A stretch of DNA of 48,508 nucleotides from Rhodococcus sp. 06-235-1A. GTDB taxonomy: Bacteria; Actinomycetota; Actinomycetes; Mycobacteriales; Mycobacteriaceae. A model generated the notes under the pieces. The model worked only from the letters and a program-made list of their open reading frames with translations, searched no databases and was not told the origin of the DNA. The stretch is from positions 1-48,508 of the forward strand of contig NZ_NOYI01000037.1 of NCBI RefSeq assembly GCF_002258785.1. Direction: 5' to 3'. The position numbers were made by a program, and so were the translations under genes. The stretch's first letter is position 1. Each line of letters starts with the position of its first letter. This document shows positions 7,968-15,576 of the stretch, one piece after another.

Positions 7968-8656
7968 ATCTGTTCTCGGAGGCGTTCTCTTACATCCTCG
8001 ACGGCGGAAACTGGTCCGGGCCAACGGGAATCGGCGCTCGGCTGATCGAGCACATGTGGTACAGCTTGCTGGCGGTGTTGCTCTCGGCTGCGATCGCGGT
8101 GCCGATCGGACTGCTGATCGGCCATCTGCGCCGCGGTGAGGCCGTCATCGTGGGGCTCGTCAATGCGCTGCGTTCACTGCCCACCCTGGGCATCCTGGTG
8201 TTCCTGGTCCTGGTGATCGGGTTGGGGCTGATCCCACCGATCATCGCGCTGGTACTGCTCGGGATTCCGCCGCTGCTGGCCGGCACGTACTCCGGCATCG
8301 CCAACGTCGACGCGAATGTGGTCGACGCCGCCCGGGCGATGGGGATGACCGAAACCCAAGTGCTGCTGCGGGTCGAGATCCCGAATGCGCTGCCCCTGAT
8401 CCTCGGCGGGTTGCGCAACACCACCCTGCAGATCATCGCCACGGCGACCATCGCGGCCTACGTCAACCTCGGTGGGCTCGGCCGCTACATCTTCGACGGT
8501 CTCGCGCTGTACGACTACGGCCGCGTTCTGGTCGGCGCGATTCTGGTGGCCGTGCTGACCCTCGTCGTCGACGGCGTGCTCGCCCTCGCGGTGTGGACGT
8601 CCGTTCCTGGAACCGGTCGCCTGCGGCGGATGCCCACCGGACTCGCGAAAGTCTGA
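7964..8656 (+). CDS. Osmolyte ABC importer permease 2
   Basis: A 230-aa permease, partner of the previous gene, with about six hydrophobic segments and the coupling loop RAMGMTETQVLLRVEIP. ATG at 7964 overlaps the upstream stop by 4 bp, so the whole importer is translationally coupled in the order binding protein, ATPase, permease, permease. Last gene of the operon; a strong stem-loop with a T-rich tail follows at 8675. The two permeases have clearly diverged, implying an obligate heterodimer as in OpuC/OsmU systems. Confidence 0.9.
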   Translation: MNLFSEAFSYILDGGNWSGPTGIGARLIEHMWYSLLAVLLSAAIAVPIGLLIGHLRRGEAVIVGLVNALRSLPTLGILVFLVLVIGLGLIPPIIALVLLGIPPLLAGTYSGIANVDANVVDAARAMGMTETQVLLRVEIPNALPLILGGLRNTTLQIIATATIAAYVNLGGLGRYIFDGLALYDYGRVLVGAILVAVLTLVVDGVLALAVWTSVPGTGRLRRMPTGLAKV

Positions 8657-8674
8657 CCGACCCGCCGACGAAAG

Positions 8675-8733
8675 ACACCGGCGAACCGCAGGCCCGGGTG
8701 GGGGCCGGGTTCGCCGGTGTTTCTTCCGTTTTC
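8675..8733 (+). terminator. Intrinsic terminator of the osmolyte importer operon
   Basis: A 13-bp perfect stem (ACACCGGCGAACC at 8675-8687 with GGTTCGCCGGTGT at 8708-8720) is followed by a T-rich tail (TTCTTCCGTTTTCC). It lies between convergent genes and ends at the malic enzyme stop codon. Confidence 0.8.
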
Positions 8734-9939
8734 CTACGCGACGCCCTCGGCTCGCGCTGCTGCCGCAACTGCGTCCGCAACGGCCGGGGCGACACGAGGA
8801 TCGAGCGGGCTGGGCACGATTTTGTCCGCAGCCAACTCGTCGCCGAGAACCGAGAGGATTGCCTCGGCAGCGGCGAGCTTCATGCCCTCGGTGATACGGC
8901 GTGCGCCGGCGTCGAGCGCGCCCTTGAACACACCGGGGAAAGCGAGAACGTTGTTGATCTGGTTCGGGAAGTCGCTGCGTCCGGTCGCGACGATGGCGGC
9001 GTACTTCTTCGCCACCTCCGGGTGGATCTCCGGATCCGGGTTGGACAACGCGAACACGATGGAGTTCGCGGCCATCGAGGCGATGTAGCCCTCGTCGACC
9101 TTGCCTGCGGACAGACCGAGGAACACGTCGGCTCCGGCCAATGCCTCGGCCGCTCCACCGGACAGTGCACGCGGATTGGTGCGCGCAGCGAGATCGGTCT
9201 TGACGCCGTTGAGGTCCAGGCGATCGGAGGAAACGATCCCCTTGGAGTCCAGCACCACCACGTCCGGGATGCCGGCCAGAAGGAGCATGTTGGCGCAGGC
9301 GACGCCCGCTGCGCCGGCACCGGAGACGACAACCTTCAGCTCGGACGTGCTGCGGCCCTGCACCTTCGCGGCCCCGTTGAGCGCGGCGAGGACGACGATG
9401 GCGGTGCCGTGTTGATCGTCGTGCATCACCGGGCATTCGAGCGCCTCGATGACGCGGCGTTCGATCTCGAAGCAGCGTGGCGCCGAGATGTCTTCGAGGT
9501 TGACGGCACCGAAGCTGTGCCGCATCCGCACGATGGTCTCGACGATCTCGTCGACGTCGTTGGTGTCGAGCACGATCGGGATGGAGTCGAGGCCTGCGAA
9601 CTTCTTGAACAGTGCGGCCTTGCCTTCCATCACCGGCAACGACGCGCGCGGACCGATGTCGCCCAAGCCGAGCACCGCGGAACCGTCGGAGATGACGGCG
9701 ACGAGGCGGTCCGTCCAGGTGTATCGCTTGGCCAGGGACGCATCGGCGGCGATGGCGCGGCTGACCTGCGCCACTCCGGGGGTGTAGGCGATCGACAGAT
9801 CGCGCTGGGTGTCGAGCGGTGCGGCCAACTCGACCGACAGCTTGCCGCCGAGATGCCCGGCGAAGATCTCCTCGTCGGTGATTGCCGCCGGCCCGGCCGG
9901 TGCGGTGTGTGGTGCTGCGGTGTCTTCGACTGCCGTCAC
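8734..9939 (-). CDS. NAD(P)-dependent malic enzyme (short bacterial form)
   Basis: A 401-aa malate oxidoreductase (decarboxylating), converting malate to pyruvate and CO2. The GTG at 9939 was chosen because GAGGAG lies 9 nt upstream; further upstream sequence in frame is low-complexity. Catalytic Tyr52 (AYTPGVA), SDGSAVLGLGDIG near 84-96, metal ligands Glu149/Asp150 (NLEDISAP) and Asp174/175 (MHDDQHGTA), and the Rossmann motif GAGAAG at 207-212 are present. It is the single-domain form without the phosphotransacetylase-like extension. Likely roles are NADPH supply for lipid synthesis and anaplerotic balance. Monocistronic. Confidence 0.93.
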   Translation of the reverse strand: MTAVEDTAAPHTAPAGPAAITDEEIFAGHLGGKLSVELAAPLDTQRDLSIAYTPGVAQVSRAIAADASLAKRYTWTDRLVAVISDGSAVLGLGDIGPRASLPVMEGKAALFKKFAGLDSIPIVLDTNDVDEIVETIVRMRHSFGAVNLEDISAPRCFEIERRVIEALECPVMHDDQHGTAIVVLAALNGAAKVQGRSTSELKVVVSGAGAAGVACANMLLLAGIPDVVVLDSKGIVSSDRLDLNGVKTDLAARTNPRALSGGAAEALAGADVFLGLSAGKVDEGYIASMAANSIVFALSNPDPEIHPEVAKKYAAIVATGRSDFPNQINNVLAFPGVFKGALDAGARRITEGMKLAAAEAILSVLGDELAADKIVPSPLDPRVAPAVADAVAAAARAEGVA

Positions 9940-10150
9940 GGTGAAAGCTCCTCGCACTGTCTGTCGACCTCGACCAGCAAGGCGACGCATGTCAACGAAG
10001 TGATGATGGTGGGGATGAGGGCAATCGGAGTGCGCCAGTGCTGGCTGCAAACTGCCGAGAGCGTGTCTCGCATGTGAGGCGGGTGCGCCTGCACGATCAG
10101 CGATGGGCTGTGGCCCTGTCGGTGCCTCAGTGTGCCACATCGCCGCCCCA

Positions 10151-10168
10151 CCTGACCACAGAGTCAGG
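10151..10168 (-). terminator. Short stem-loop after the PHP-MarC operon
   Basis: CCTGAC-CACAGA-GTCAGG, a 6-bp perfect stem with a 6-nt loop, begins 10 nt beyond the stop of the small membrane protein gene. There is no T-tract, so termination is uncertain. The rest of 9940-10177 holds only the malic enzyme leader; I see no other gene there. Confidence 0.4.
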
Positions 10169-10177
10169 AACGGGTGC

Positions 10178-10465
10178 TCATTGCCACCATTGTGTCCACA
10201 ACACGAGGCCCGTGGCGACGAAGACCACGATCGCGCCGAGGAATGCGGAGAATCCGCGACGGTGATCGGTGATGCGCTGCGCGATCACGGCAACGACGGC
10301 GGCGGCGATATGGGCGGCCACCGAGAGACCGCCCGGACCCGGAAACCCGCGAGAATGTCCCAGATATTGAGTGACGGCAACGGCGATCGCGAGCACCACC
10401 AGCCCCGCGGTGACGGTACCGCTGATCCCGCGCAGAAAGCGGAGCCCGAACGACGCCCGGGTCAT
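10178..10465 (-). CDS. Small conserved membrane protein, unknown function
   Basis: A 95-aa protein with about three transmembrane helices (roughly 13-33, 47-65 and 72-92), separated by short loops containing Gly-Pro and a basic patch RITDHRRG. I do not recognise a functional motif. ATG at 10465 overlaps the MarC stop by 4 bp, so it is the last gene of a coupled PHP-MarC-small-protein operon and may be a partner of MarC. No signal peptide. Base composition and codon use match its neighbours. Confidence 0.75.
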   Translation of the reverse strand: MTRASFGLRFLRGISGTVTAGLVVLAIAVAVTQYLGHSRGFPGPGGLSVAAHIAAAVVAVIAQRITDHRRGFSAFLGAIVVFVATGLVLWTQWWQ

Positions 10466-11076
10466 CCGCCGGCCACGAATCCGCGGACCGATTCCGCGAT
10501 CAACTGCACGGCGATCGCGGCCAGCAACAGACCTGCGATACGTGCCAGCAACGAGATGCCACCTTCACCGAGAAGCCGTATCAAGACCGTCGAGAATCGA
10601 AGCACCAGGAAGAACAGAAGATGAATGGTGATGATGCCCAATGCGATCGCGACGAGAGATCCGACGTGACCGTCGGCCTGACTGACGTAGACGATCACCG
10701 CGGCGATGGCACCGGGACCGGCCATCAGCGGAGTTCCGAGCGGCACGAGTGCGACGTTGACGTCCTCCGCGGCGCCGTCGCCTCCCGCACCCTTGCCGGT
10801 GAGCAGCGACAGTGCGATGAGCAGGAGCAGCAAGCCGCCCGCACCCTGCAGCGCCGGAATCCCGATATGCAGATAATTCAGGATTGCCTGGCCGCCGATC
10901 GCGAACACCGAGATGACGGTCAGCGACACCGCGGGGGCCTGCCAGGCCGCCTTGTTGCGGGCTTCCTTGCTCTTGCGGCCGACCAGTGACAGGAACACCG
11001 GGATCGCGCCCGGTGGGTCCATGATGACGAACAGGGTTATCAGCACCGTCAGATAGAGCGTCACGTCGAATGTCAT
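10462..11076 (-). CDS. MarC-family integral membrane protein
   Basis: A 204-aa protein of the MarC/YhgN (UPF0056) family with six hydrophobic helices. The N-terminal VLITLFVIMDPPGAIPVF block with the DPPG motif is characteristic. Despite the name, E. coli MarC is not shown to cause multidrug resistance and the function remains unknown. ATG at 11076 overlaps the PHP gene stop (ATGA), and its own stop overlaps the 95-aa membrane protein gene. Full family length, no anomalies. Confidence 0.9.
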   Translation of the reverse strand: MTFDVTLYLTVLITLFVIMDPPGAIPVFLSLVGRKSKEARNKAAWQAPAVSLTVISVFAIGGQAILNYLHIGIPALQGAGGLLLLLIALSLLTGKGAGGDGAAEDVNVALVPLGTPLMAGPGAIAAVIVYVSQADGHVGSLVAIALGIITIHLLFFLVLRFSTVLIRLLGEGGISLLARIAGLLLAAIAVQLIAESVRGFVAGG

Positions 11077-11969
11077 GCGCGGGCCGCCGCAACCAGTCGG
11101 TCGAATTGTTCTGGGGCAGTGGTGAATTCGCCCAATTTCACGGTCTTGTTGGTGCCGTGGTAATCCGAGGATCCGGTGACGATCAGGTCCAGTTCGGCGG
11201 CGAGATCGGCCATCACCGCGGTGTCCTCCGGTGAGTGGTCCATGTGATGCACCTCCACTCCGCCGAGCCCCGACTGCGCCAACTCACGAATGTGGTCGAG
11301 GTCGAGGATGCGGCCGCGGGCGCGAGCTCTCGCGTGCGCGAGCACACTGACACCGCCCGCCGCTGCGATCATGTCCACCGCAACCTCGAGCGGTGTGTCG
11401 ACCTTCTCCACGTAGTACTTGCCGCTCGTCGCCAACGGACCGGCGAACGCAGCGTCCATGTTGGGAACGTATCCGGCGTCGATCAGAGCACGGCCCAGGT
11501 GCGGTCGTCCGGCCGCCTCCCCTGCCGAGGCAAGCACCGCGTCGGGATCGATCGGCAACCCGTCGGCCGCCATGTTCTCGGCAATGGCACGCAACCGAGT
11601 CACCCGCTCTCCCCGTAGGCGAGCGCGCTCCCTCGCGAACGCCTCGTTCGCGGGGTCGAACAGGTACGCGAGCAGGTGCACGGGAACCGGCCGCCCGTCC
11701 TCGCCTCGTCCGGTGCACGAGAGTTCCATACCGCGCACGAGTGTCAGACCATACGGCAGTGCCGCGGACGCCTCGTCCCAACCCGACGTGGTGTCGTGGT
11801 CGGTGAGAGCCACCACCGACAGCCCCGCCGCGGACGCCGCGCGGACCAGCTCGGCAGGGCTGTCGGTGCCGTCGGACGCCGTCGAATGGGTGTGGAGATC
11901 GATGAGCACCTTCGACAGTGTTCCAGGCCCACTCTCTCGTCGTTTTGCAGGCGTACGATTGCGCGCCAT
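11073..11969 (-). CDS. PHP-domain metal-dependent phosphoesterase
   Basis: A 298-aa stand-alone PHP protein. Metal-site motifs are DLHTHS (24-29), LTDHD (55-59), GMELS with Glu82, VLAHARA, and the C-terminal GSSDYHG. Close families include the E. coli RNase AM/YciV type that dephosphorylates 3',5'-bisphosphonucleotides or trims RNA 5' ends; that activity is only inferred. The ATG at 11969 is preferred because GAAGGGA precedes it; a GTG at 11909, directly before the DLHTHS strand, is the alternative. The start codon shares the CATG palindrome with the divergent corA start. First gene of the PHP-MarC operon. Confidence 0.88.
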   Translation of the reverse strand: MARNRTPAKRRESGPGTLSKVLIDLHTHSTASDGTDSPAELVRAASAAGLSVVALTDHDTTSGWDEASAALPYGLTLVRGMELSCTGRGEDGRPVPVHLLAYLFDPANEAFARERARLRGERVTRLRAIAENMAADGLPIDPDAVLASAGEAAGRPHLGRALIDAGYVPNMDAAFAGPLATSGKYYVEKVDTPLEVAVDMIAAAGGVSVLAHARARARGRILDLDHIRELAQSGLGGVEVHHMDHSPEDTAVMADLAAELDLIVTGSSDYHGTNKTVKLGEFTTAPEQFDRLVAAARA

Positions 11970-13056
11970 GCCGTCCCTTCCCCCTCGACCGTCGCTCCCG
12001 TCGCTGCATCGACGAGGACCAAAGGCGGAACACGATCCTGGCCCCCGAATTCCGGTACCCACGGCTCGCGCGATCGTCGACTGCGCGGTCTACGTCGACG
12101 GCGTTCGACTGCCCGGCAGATTCACTCATACCTCGGCCATCGCCGAGGTGCGATCCCGCGGTGATGGATTCGTATGGGTAGGCCTGCACGCGCCCGACGA
12201 CCATCAGATGAACGCGATCGCGCAGTGCTACGGACTGCACGAATTGATGGTCGAGGACACTGTGCATGCACACCAGCGGCCCAAGCTCGAGCGCTACGAC
12301 GACGTCGCGTTCCTGGTGCTGCGGACGGTGAAGTACGTCGAGCACGAGTCGGTGACGACAGCCAACGAGATCGTCGAGAGCGGCGAGATCATGGTGATGG
12401 TCGGCCGCGACTTCGTCATCACCGTCCGCCACGGTGAGCATTCGGGGTTGGCCGGCGTGCGCCAGCGCCTCGAGGCGAACCCCGAACAGCTCGCGCTCGG
12501 CCCGTCGGCGGTGCTGCACGCGGTGGCCGACCACGTCGTCGACGAATATCTCGCCGTGACCGATTCGATCGAGCGGGACGTCGACGGCATGGAGGAGGAA
12601 GTGTTCTCCCCGCACCACCACGTCCCCATCGAGAACATCTATCTGCTCAAACGCGAGGTGGTCGAGCTGCGTCGATCGGTGACGCCACTGTCGACTCCGC
12701 TGGCGCGTCTGGTGCAGGAACCGAGCGTCCCCAAAGCGGTGCGACGCTACCTCCGAGACGTGCAGGACCATCACACGACGGTCGCCGAACGCATCTCGGA
12801 GTACGACGAGGTGCTCAGTTCTCTGGTCGACGCGGCGTTGGCCCGAGTGACCATGCAGCAGAACCTGGACATGCGCAAGATCTCGTCGTGGGTGGCGATC
12901 GCAGCCGTGCCGACCATGGTCGCGGGCATCTACGGAATGAACTTCGACAACATGCCCGAGCTGCACTGGACGTACGGATATCACCTGATGGTGGCAGTCG
13001 TGCTGTGCGTGTGCATCGGCCTGTGGCGCACGTTCCACAAGAACGACTGGCTCTAG
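11968..13056 (+). CDS. corA: CorA-family magnesium/cobalt transporter
   Basis: A 362-aa divalent cation channel of the CorA/Alr1 type. The large N-terminal cytosolic domain ends in two C-terminal transmembrane helices, with the signature GMN at 323-325 (IYGMNFDNMPE) at the pore entrance and the basic C-terminal tail KNDWL. The mycobacterial CorA also carries a proline-rich N-terminal extension of about 35 residues before the VDC(A/G)VYV strand, which supports the ATG at 11968. There is no Shine-Dalgarno; TACGAT at 11954-11959 lies 8 nt before the ATG, suggesting leaderless translation. Imports Mg2+. M. tuberculosis also has corA beside the trehalose importer. Confidence 0.93.
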   Translation: MPSLPPRPSLPSLHRRGPKAEHDPGPRIPVPTARAIVDCAVYVDGVRLPGRFTHTSAIAEVRSRGDGFVWVGLHAPDDHQMNAIAQCYGLHELMVEDTVHAHQRPKLERYDDVAFLVLRTVKYVEHESVTTANEIVESGEIMVMVGRDFVITVRHGEHSGLAGVRQRLEANPEQLALGPSAVLHAVADHVVDEYLAVTDSIERDVDGMEEEVFSPHHHVPIENIYLLKREVVELRRSVTPLSTPLARLVQEPSVPKAVRRYLRDVQDHHTTVAERISEYDEVLSSLVDAALARVTMQQNLDMRKISSWVAIAAVPTMVAGIYGMNFDNMPELHWTYGYHLMVAVVLCVCIGLWRTFHKNDWL

Positions 13057-13065
13057 CAACTGGGC

Positions 13066-13088
13066 CCGGTTGGGCGATGTCCAACCGG
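13066..13088 (+). terminator. Stem-loop after corA
   Basis: CCGGTTGG (13066-13073) pairs perfectly with CCAACCGG (13081-13088) across a 7-nt loop, starting 9 nt after the corA stop. No T-run follows, so it is a possible rather than certain terminator. Confidence 0.5.
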
Positions 13089-13148
13089 ATCGAGCGGTCG
13101 TTGGTGATTGCCCCGACTGCTCCCTCGTGATGAACCCGTCGGTTCGTC

Positions 13149-13185
13149 CCGGATGAGACTGCAGAAGTCCTGCAATGTCATCCGG
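13149..13185 (+). promoter_or_regulatory. Nested symmetric hairpin abutting the ribosome site of the lipase-like gene
   Basis: Outer arms CCGGATGA (13149-13156) and TCATCCGG (13178-13185), a symmetric 3/3 internal loop, inner arms TGCAG (13160-13164) and CTGCA (13170-13174), and a 5-nt apical loop. The last paired G's belong to the GGAAGGG ribosome site of the gene starting at 13195, so folding could restrict initiation, or the element could be a DNA operator. Confidence 0.5.
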
Positions 13186-13194
13186 AAGGGATCG

Positions 13195-14163
13195 ATGAGA
13201 ATCCGCACGCTGGTACTGGCTCTGGCCGTCGCCGTGATCTGTTCGTCCGCGCCGGGGGCCGCGTCGGCTCGGCCGGTTCACGCCGATCCCGCCGGCCCGC
13301 CGCTGACCGTCGCGCAGGCCGATCTCGACAAAGCCCTCACGTGTACAACGGATCTGCACGACGCCACCCGCGATCCGGTTCTGCTCACCCCGGCGTTCGC
13401 CACCGATCAGCAATCGTTCGGCTGGAACTACCTGCAGTCGCTGCCTGCGATCGGAATCCCGGTGTGCAGCCTCTCGCTCCCGGACGCCGGGTACGGAGAC
13501 CTACAGATCTCCGCCGAGTACGTGGTGAACGCGGTTCGTACGATGGCCGCCGACAGTGGCCGCAAGGTGGTCATGATGGGTCATCAGCACGGTCCGCTGA
13601 ACGAACTCTGGGCGTTGACGTTCTGGCCGGATCTGCCTGCCCTGGTGTCGGATGTCATTTCCCTCGCCACCCCGTACAACGGGACCGATTCGGCCCGACG
13701 CGGCTGTGACGACTCGCAGGACTGCCCGCCGGCGAACTGGCAGATCGCCACCGGATCGAAGTTCCTGACCGCATTGGCTGCCCGCCCCCTGCCGGTAGGC
13801 CCCGGCTACACCTCGATCTTCACGCGATTCGACGAATTGATCTATCCGCAACCGCGCGCGAGCACCCTCGCCGGAGCCTCGAACATCGCCGTTCAGGACG
13901 TCTGTCCGCTCCGGCCGGTGGAGCACTTCACGATTCTCGGCGACAACGTTGCGTACAACATCGTCCTCGACGCACTCGATCACGACGGACCTGCTGTGCG
14001 CTCACGCATTTCGGACAATCTGTGCTTCACGGTCAGCATGCCGAACGTGCGCTCCACCACGGGATCCGCGACGAACGGGTTGAAATTCCTGCTCCAGGTG
14101 CCCCAGCATTTCGAGGACGACTCCGTGGGTAGCGAGCCAGAGTTGGCGTCCTACGCGCGATGA
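13195..14163 (+). CDS. Secreted lipase-fold protein lacking the serine nucleophile
   Basis: A 322-aa exported protein related to the actinobacterial secreted lipase/esterase family (alpha/beta hydrolase). A Sec signal peptide covers about 1-25 (cleavage near ASA-RP). ATG at 13195 has GGAAGGG upstream. In relatives the nucleophile elbow reads GxSQGG; here the equivalent segment is GHQHGP at 129-134, so Gln131 replaces the catalytic Ser and Pro replaces the second Gly. Flanking strands (KVVMMG, WALTFWPD) and a later Asp and His (FDELIYPQ, VEHFTI) are kept. It is therefore probably not a conventional esterase; a binding or structural role is inferred. Cysteines at 50, 91, 171 and 177 may form disulfides. 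Confidence 0.8.
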   Translation: MRIRTLVLALAVAVICSSAPGAASARPVHADPAGPPLTVAQADLDKALTCTTDLHDATRDPVLLTPAFATDQQSFGWNYLQSLPAIGIPVCSLSLPDAGYGDLQISAEYVVNAVRTMAADSGRKVVMMGHQHGPLNELWALTFWPDLPALVSDVISLATPYNGTDSARRGCDDSQDCPPANWQIATGSKFLTALAARPLPVGPGYTSIFTRFDELIYPQPRASTLAGASNIAVQDVCPLRPVEHFTILGDNVAYNIVLDALDHDGPAVRSRISDNLCFTVSMPNVRSTTGSATNGLKFLLQVPQHFEDDSVGSEPELASYAR

Positions 14164-14169
14164 CGACGG

Positions 14170-14754
14170 TCAGAGACTGGCTGCCGACCGATTCGGATCG
14201 CGGACGTCGATTCCCGCCTCGGCCCAGGCCTCACGCAGCGCATCGGCTCCGCGTAGCCGCACCCAGGCGGCCTCGGTACCGGTGAGAGGGACGGCGGCCA
14301 GAAAGCGAACCGGATCGTAGGGCTCGGGCAGAGTCAGGTCCGCGATGTCGCTCGCGCCGAGCAGAACGGCCGTGAACGGCGCGTTGGTCCACAGCGGCTC
14401 GCTCAGGTCGAGCAGGGCATCCTCGACGAGTACGACGCCTTCCACCGCGGGAGAGGCAGCCAGCACAGCCAGGGACTTGTGCACGCCCGACGCCACGCCT
14501 GCCCCACCTCGGAGCGTCAACACCAGTTCGGCACGGGGACCACGCGAGGGATCGGCGACCAGTTCGTTGGGGTCGGCCATGGGGTGCCGGGAGCAGCCGA
14601 GACTGACGTACCGGACCACATCGGAGTCCGCGCCGAATCTCAGGACGTCCAGCGGCTCGAGACCGAGAAACGTCACCGATGCCGACGACGGACTGTCGTC
14701 GCCGATCTCGGCCACCAGATGTGCGCGTACCGCTGCAATCACACTGTCGCTCAC
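14170..14754 (-). CDS. Suppressor-of-fused (SUFU) domain protein
   Basis: A protein of about 194 aa with the bacterial SUFU-like fold: an N-terminal helix (VRAHLVAEIGDD), then VSLGCSRHPM, RAELVLTLRG, and a C-terminal half with strands FTAVLLGAS and VPLTGTEAAW. Bacterial SUFU proteins are often immunity or interaction modules, though many are uncharacterised; no toxin gene is adjacent. It converges on the lipase-like gene with only 6 bp between the stops. The GTG at 14754 is the favoured start; an ATG at 14763 three codons upstream is possible. A 26-bp tandem duplication covers this start region, so the true start needs care. Confidence 0.75.
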   Translation of the reverse strand: MSDSVIAAVRAHLVAEIGDDSPSSASVTFLGLEPLDVLRFGADSDVVRYVSLGCSRHPMADPNELVADPSRGPRAELVLTLRGGAGVASGVHKSLAVLAASPAVEGVVLVEDALLDLSEPLWTNAPFTAVLLGASDIADLTLPEPYDPVRFLAAVPLTGTEAAWVRLRGADALREAWAEAGIDVRDPNRSAASL

Positions 14755-14792
14755 GTGACCCATCCAACACTGTCGCTCACCTGACCCATCCA
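14741..14792. repeat. 26-bp tandem duplication spanning a translation start
   Basis: Two head-to-tail 26-bp copies (14741-14766 and 14767-14792) differ at a single base (CACGTG versus CACCTG). The left copy carries the GTG and ATG start candidates of the SUFU gene; the right copy lies in its leader. Because 26 is not a multiple of 3, the upstream copy's equivalent start codons are out of frame with the gene. Confidence 0.9.
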
Positions 14793-14859
14793 ACACCACC
14801 GATGCCCGAGAAGTCCGTTCGGAGGTGCCGCCACACCCGGGGTGGGTACCGTCGTACCC

Positions 14860-15576
14860 GTGGTCTCCGTTCTCGCAGTTGCCGACGAAACGATCGAATC
14901 CCTGTGGAGTCCGCAGGTGAAGTCGCTCGGGGTGGACCTGATTCTCGGCGCGGGTGACCTCCCGTTCGATTACCTCGAGTACCTCACCGACGCGTTGAAC
15001 GCGCCATGCGTGTTCGTTCCGGGCAACCACGACGCGGACCTCACCGGATACTCGGCCGGGCGCGCGGGATGGATGCGTGCCGGGCTGCCCACCACCTGGC
15101 CCGGACCGGTCGGTGCCGTCAACGTCGATCGCCGAATCGTCTCTGCGGCGGGCCTGCGGATCGCCGGTCTCGGCGGGTCCATCCGCTACAACGGTGGACC
15201 CAATCAGTGGACCCAGCGGCAGCAGCGACGCCGATCGCGCACCCTTACTCGCACCTTCGCGTGGCATCGCAACGTACGCAAAGACCAACGGCCGCTCGAT
15301 ATTCTGCTCACCCACAGTCCGCCGCTCGGTGTCGGTGACGACACCGACCCCGCGCACATCGGCTTCGACTGCCTCGACGAGGTGACGCGCCGACTGTCTC
15401 CGCAGTTGTTGCTGCACGGTCACATTCATCCGCACGGAGCTACCCCGGAGGATCTGACCCTGCACGGCGCGACGGTGATCAACACCGTCGGATACACCCT
15501 GCTCGACATCGAACCGGGCGGACCGAGCCAGGACATCGAGGCACCGAAGATCGTGAGGCGCAGACATGGCACGTGA
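14860..15576 (+). CDS. Calcineurin-like metallophosphoesterase
   Basis: A 238-aa metallophosphoesterase. Metal motifs are Asp9 (VADE, in place of the usual DxH), GAGDLP with Asp33, GNHD at 55-58, His152 in LLTHSPP, and GHIH at 187-190. The missing first histidine is seen in a subfamily of predicted Icc-like phosphatases and need not abolish activity. GTG at 14860 was chosen because TACCGT (14847-14852) lies 7 nt upstream with no Shine-Dalgarno, the leaderless pattern seen at other genes here; a GTG at 14842 is the alternative. Its last 11 bp overlap the ParB-like gene, so the two are translationally coupled. Substrate unknown. Confidence 0.85.
   Translation: MVSVLAVADETIESLWSPQVKSLGVDLILGAGDLPFDYLEYLTDALNAPCVFVPGNHDADLTGYSAGRAGWMRAGLPTTWPGPVGAVNVDRRIVSAAGLRIAGLGGSIRYNGGPNQWTQRQQRRRSRTLTRTFAWHRNVRKDQRPLDILLTHSPPLGVGDDTDPAHIGFDCLDEVTRRLSPQLLLHGHIHPHGATPEDLTLHGATVINTVGYTLLDIEPGGPSQDIEAPKIVRRRHGT

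Noticed and set aside
9980..9992. A consensus -35 (TTGACA, minus strand) as malic enzyme promoter
   Set aside because: The hexamer is there, but no acceptable -10 lies at 16-18 bp, so a promoter could not be supported.
8593..10077. A 494-codon open frame opposite malic enzyme
   Set aside because: Malic enzyme motifs on the minus strand are complete; the plus reading has none and crosses the terminator hairpin.
11284..13413. A 709-codon open frame on the minus strand across PHP and corA
   Set aside because: It is antisense to corA, its composition is Arg/His/Asp-rich as expected from out-of-frame GC-rich DNA, it has no domain, and both overlapped genes are clear.
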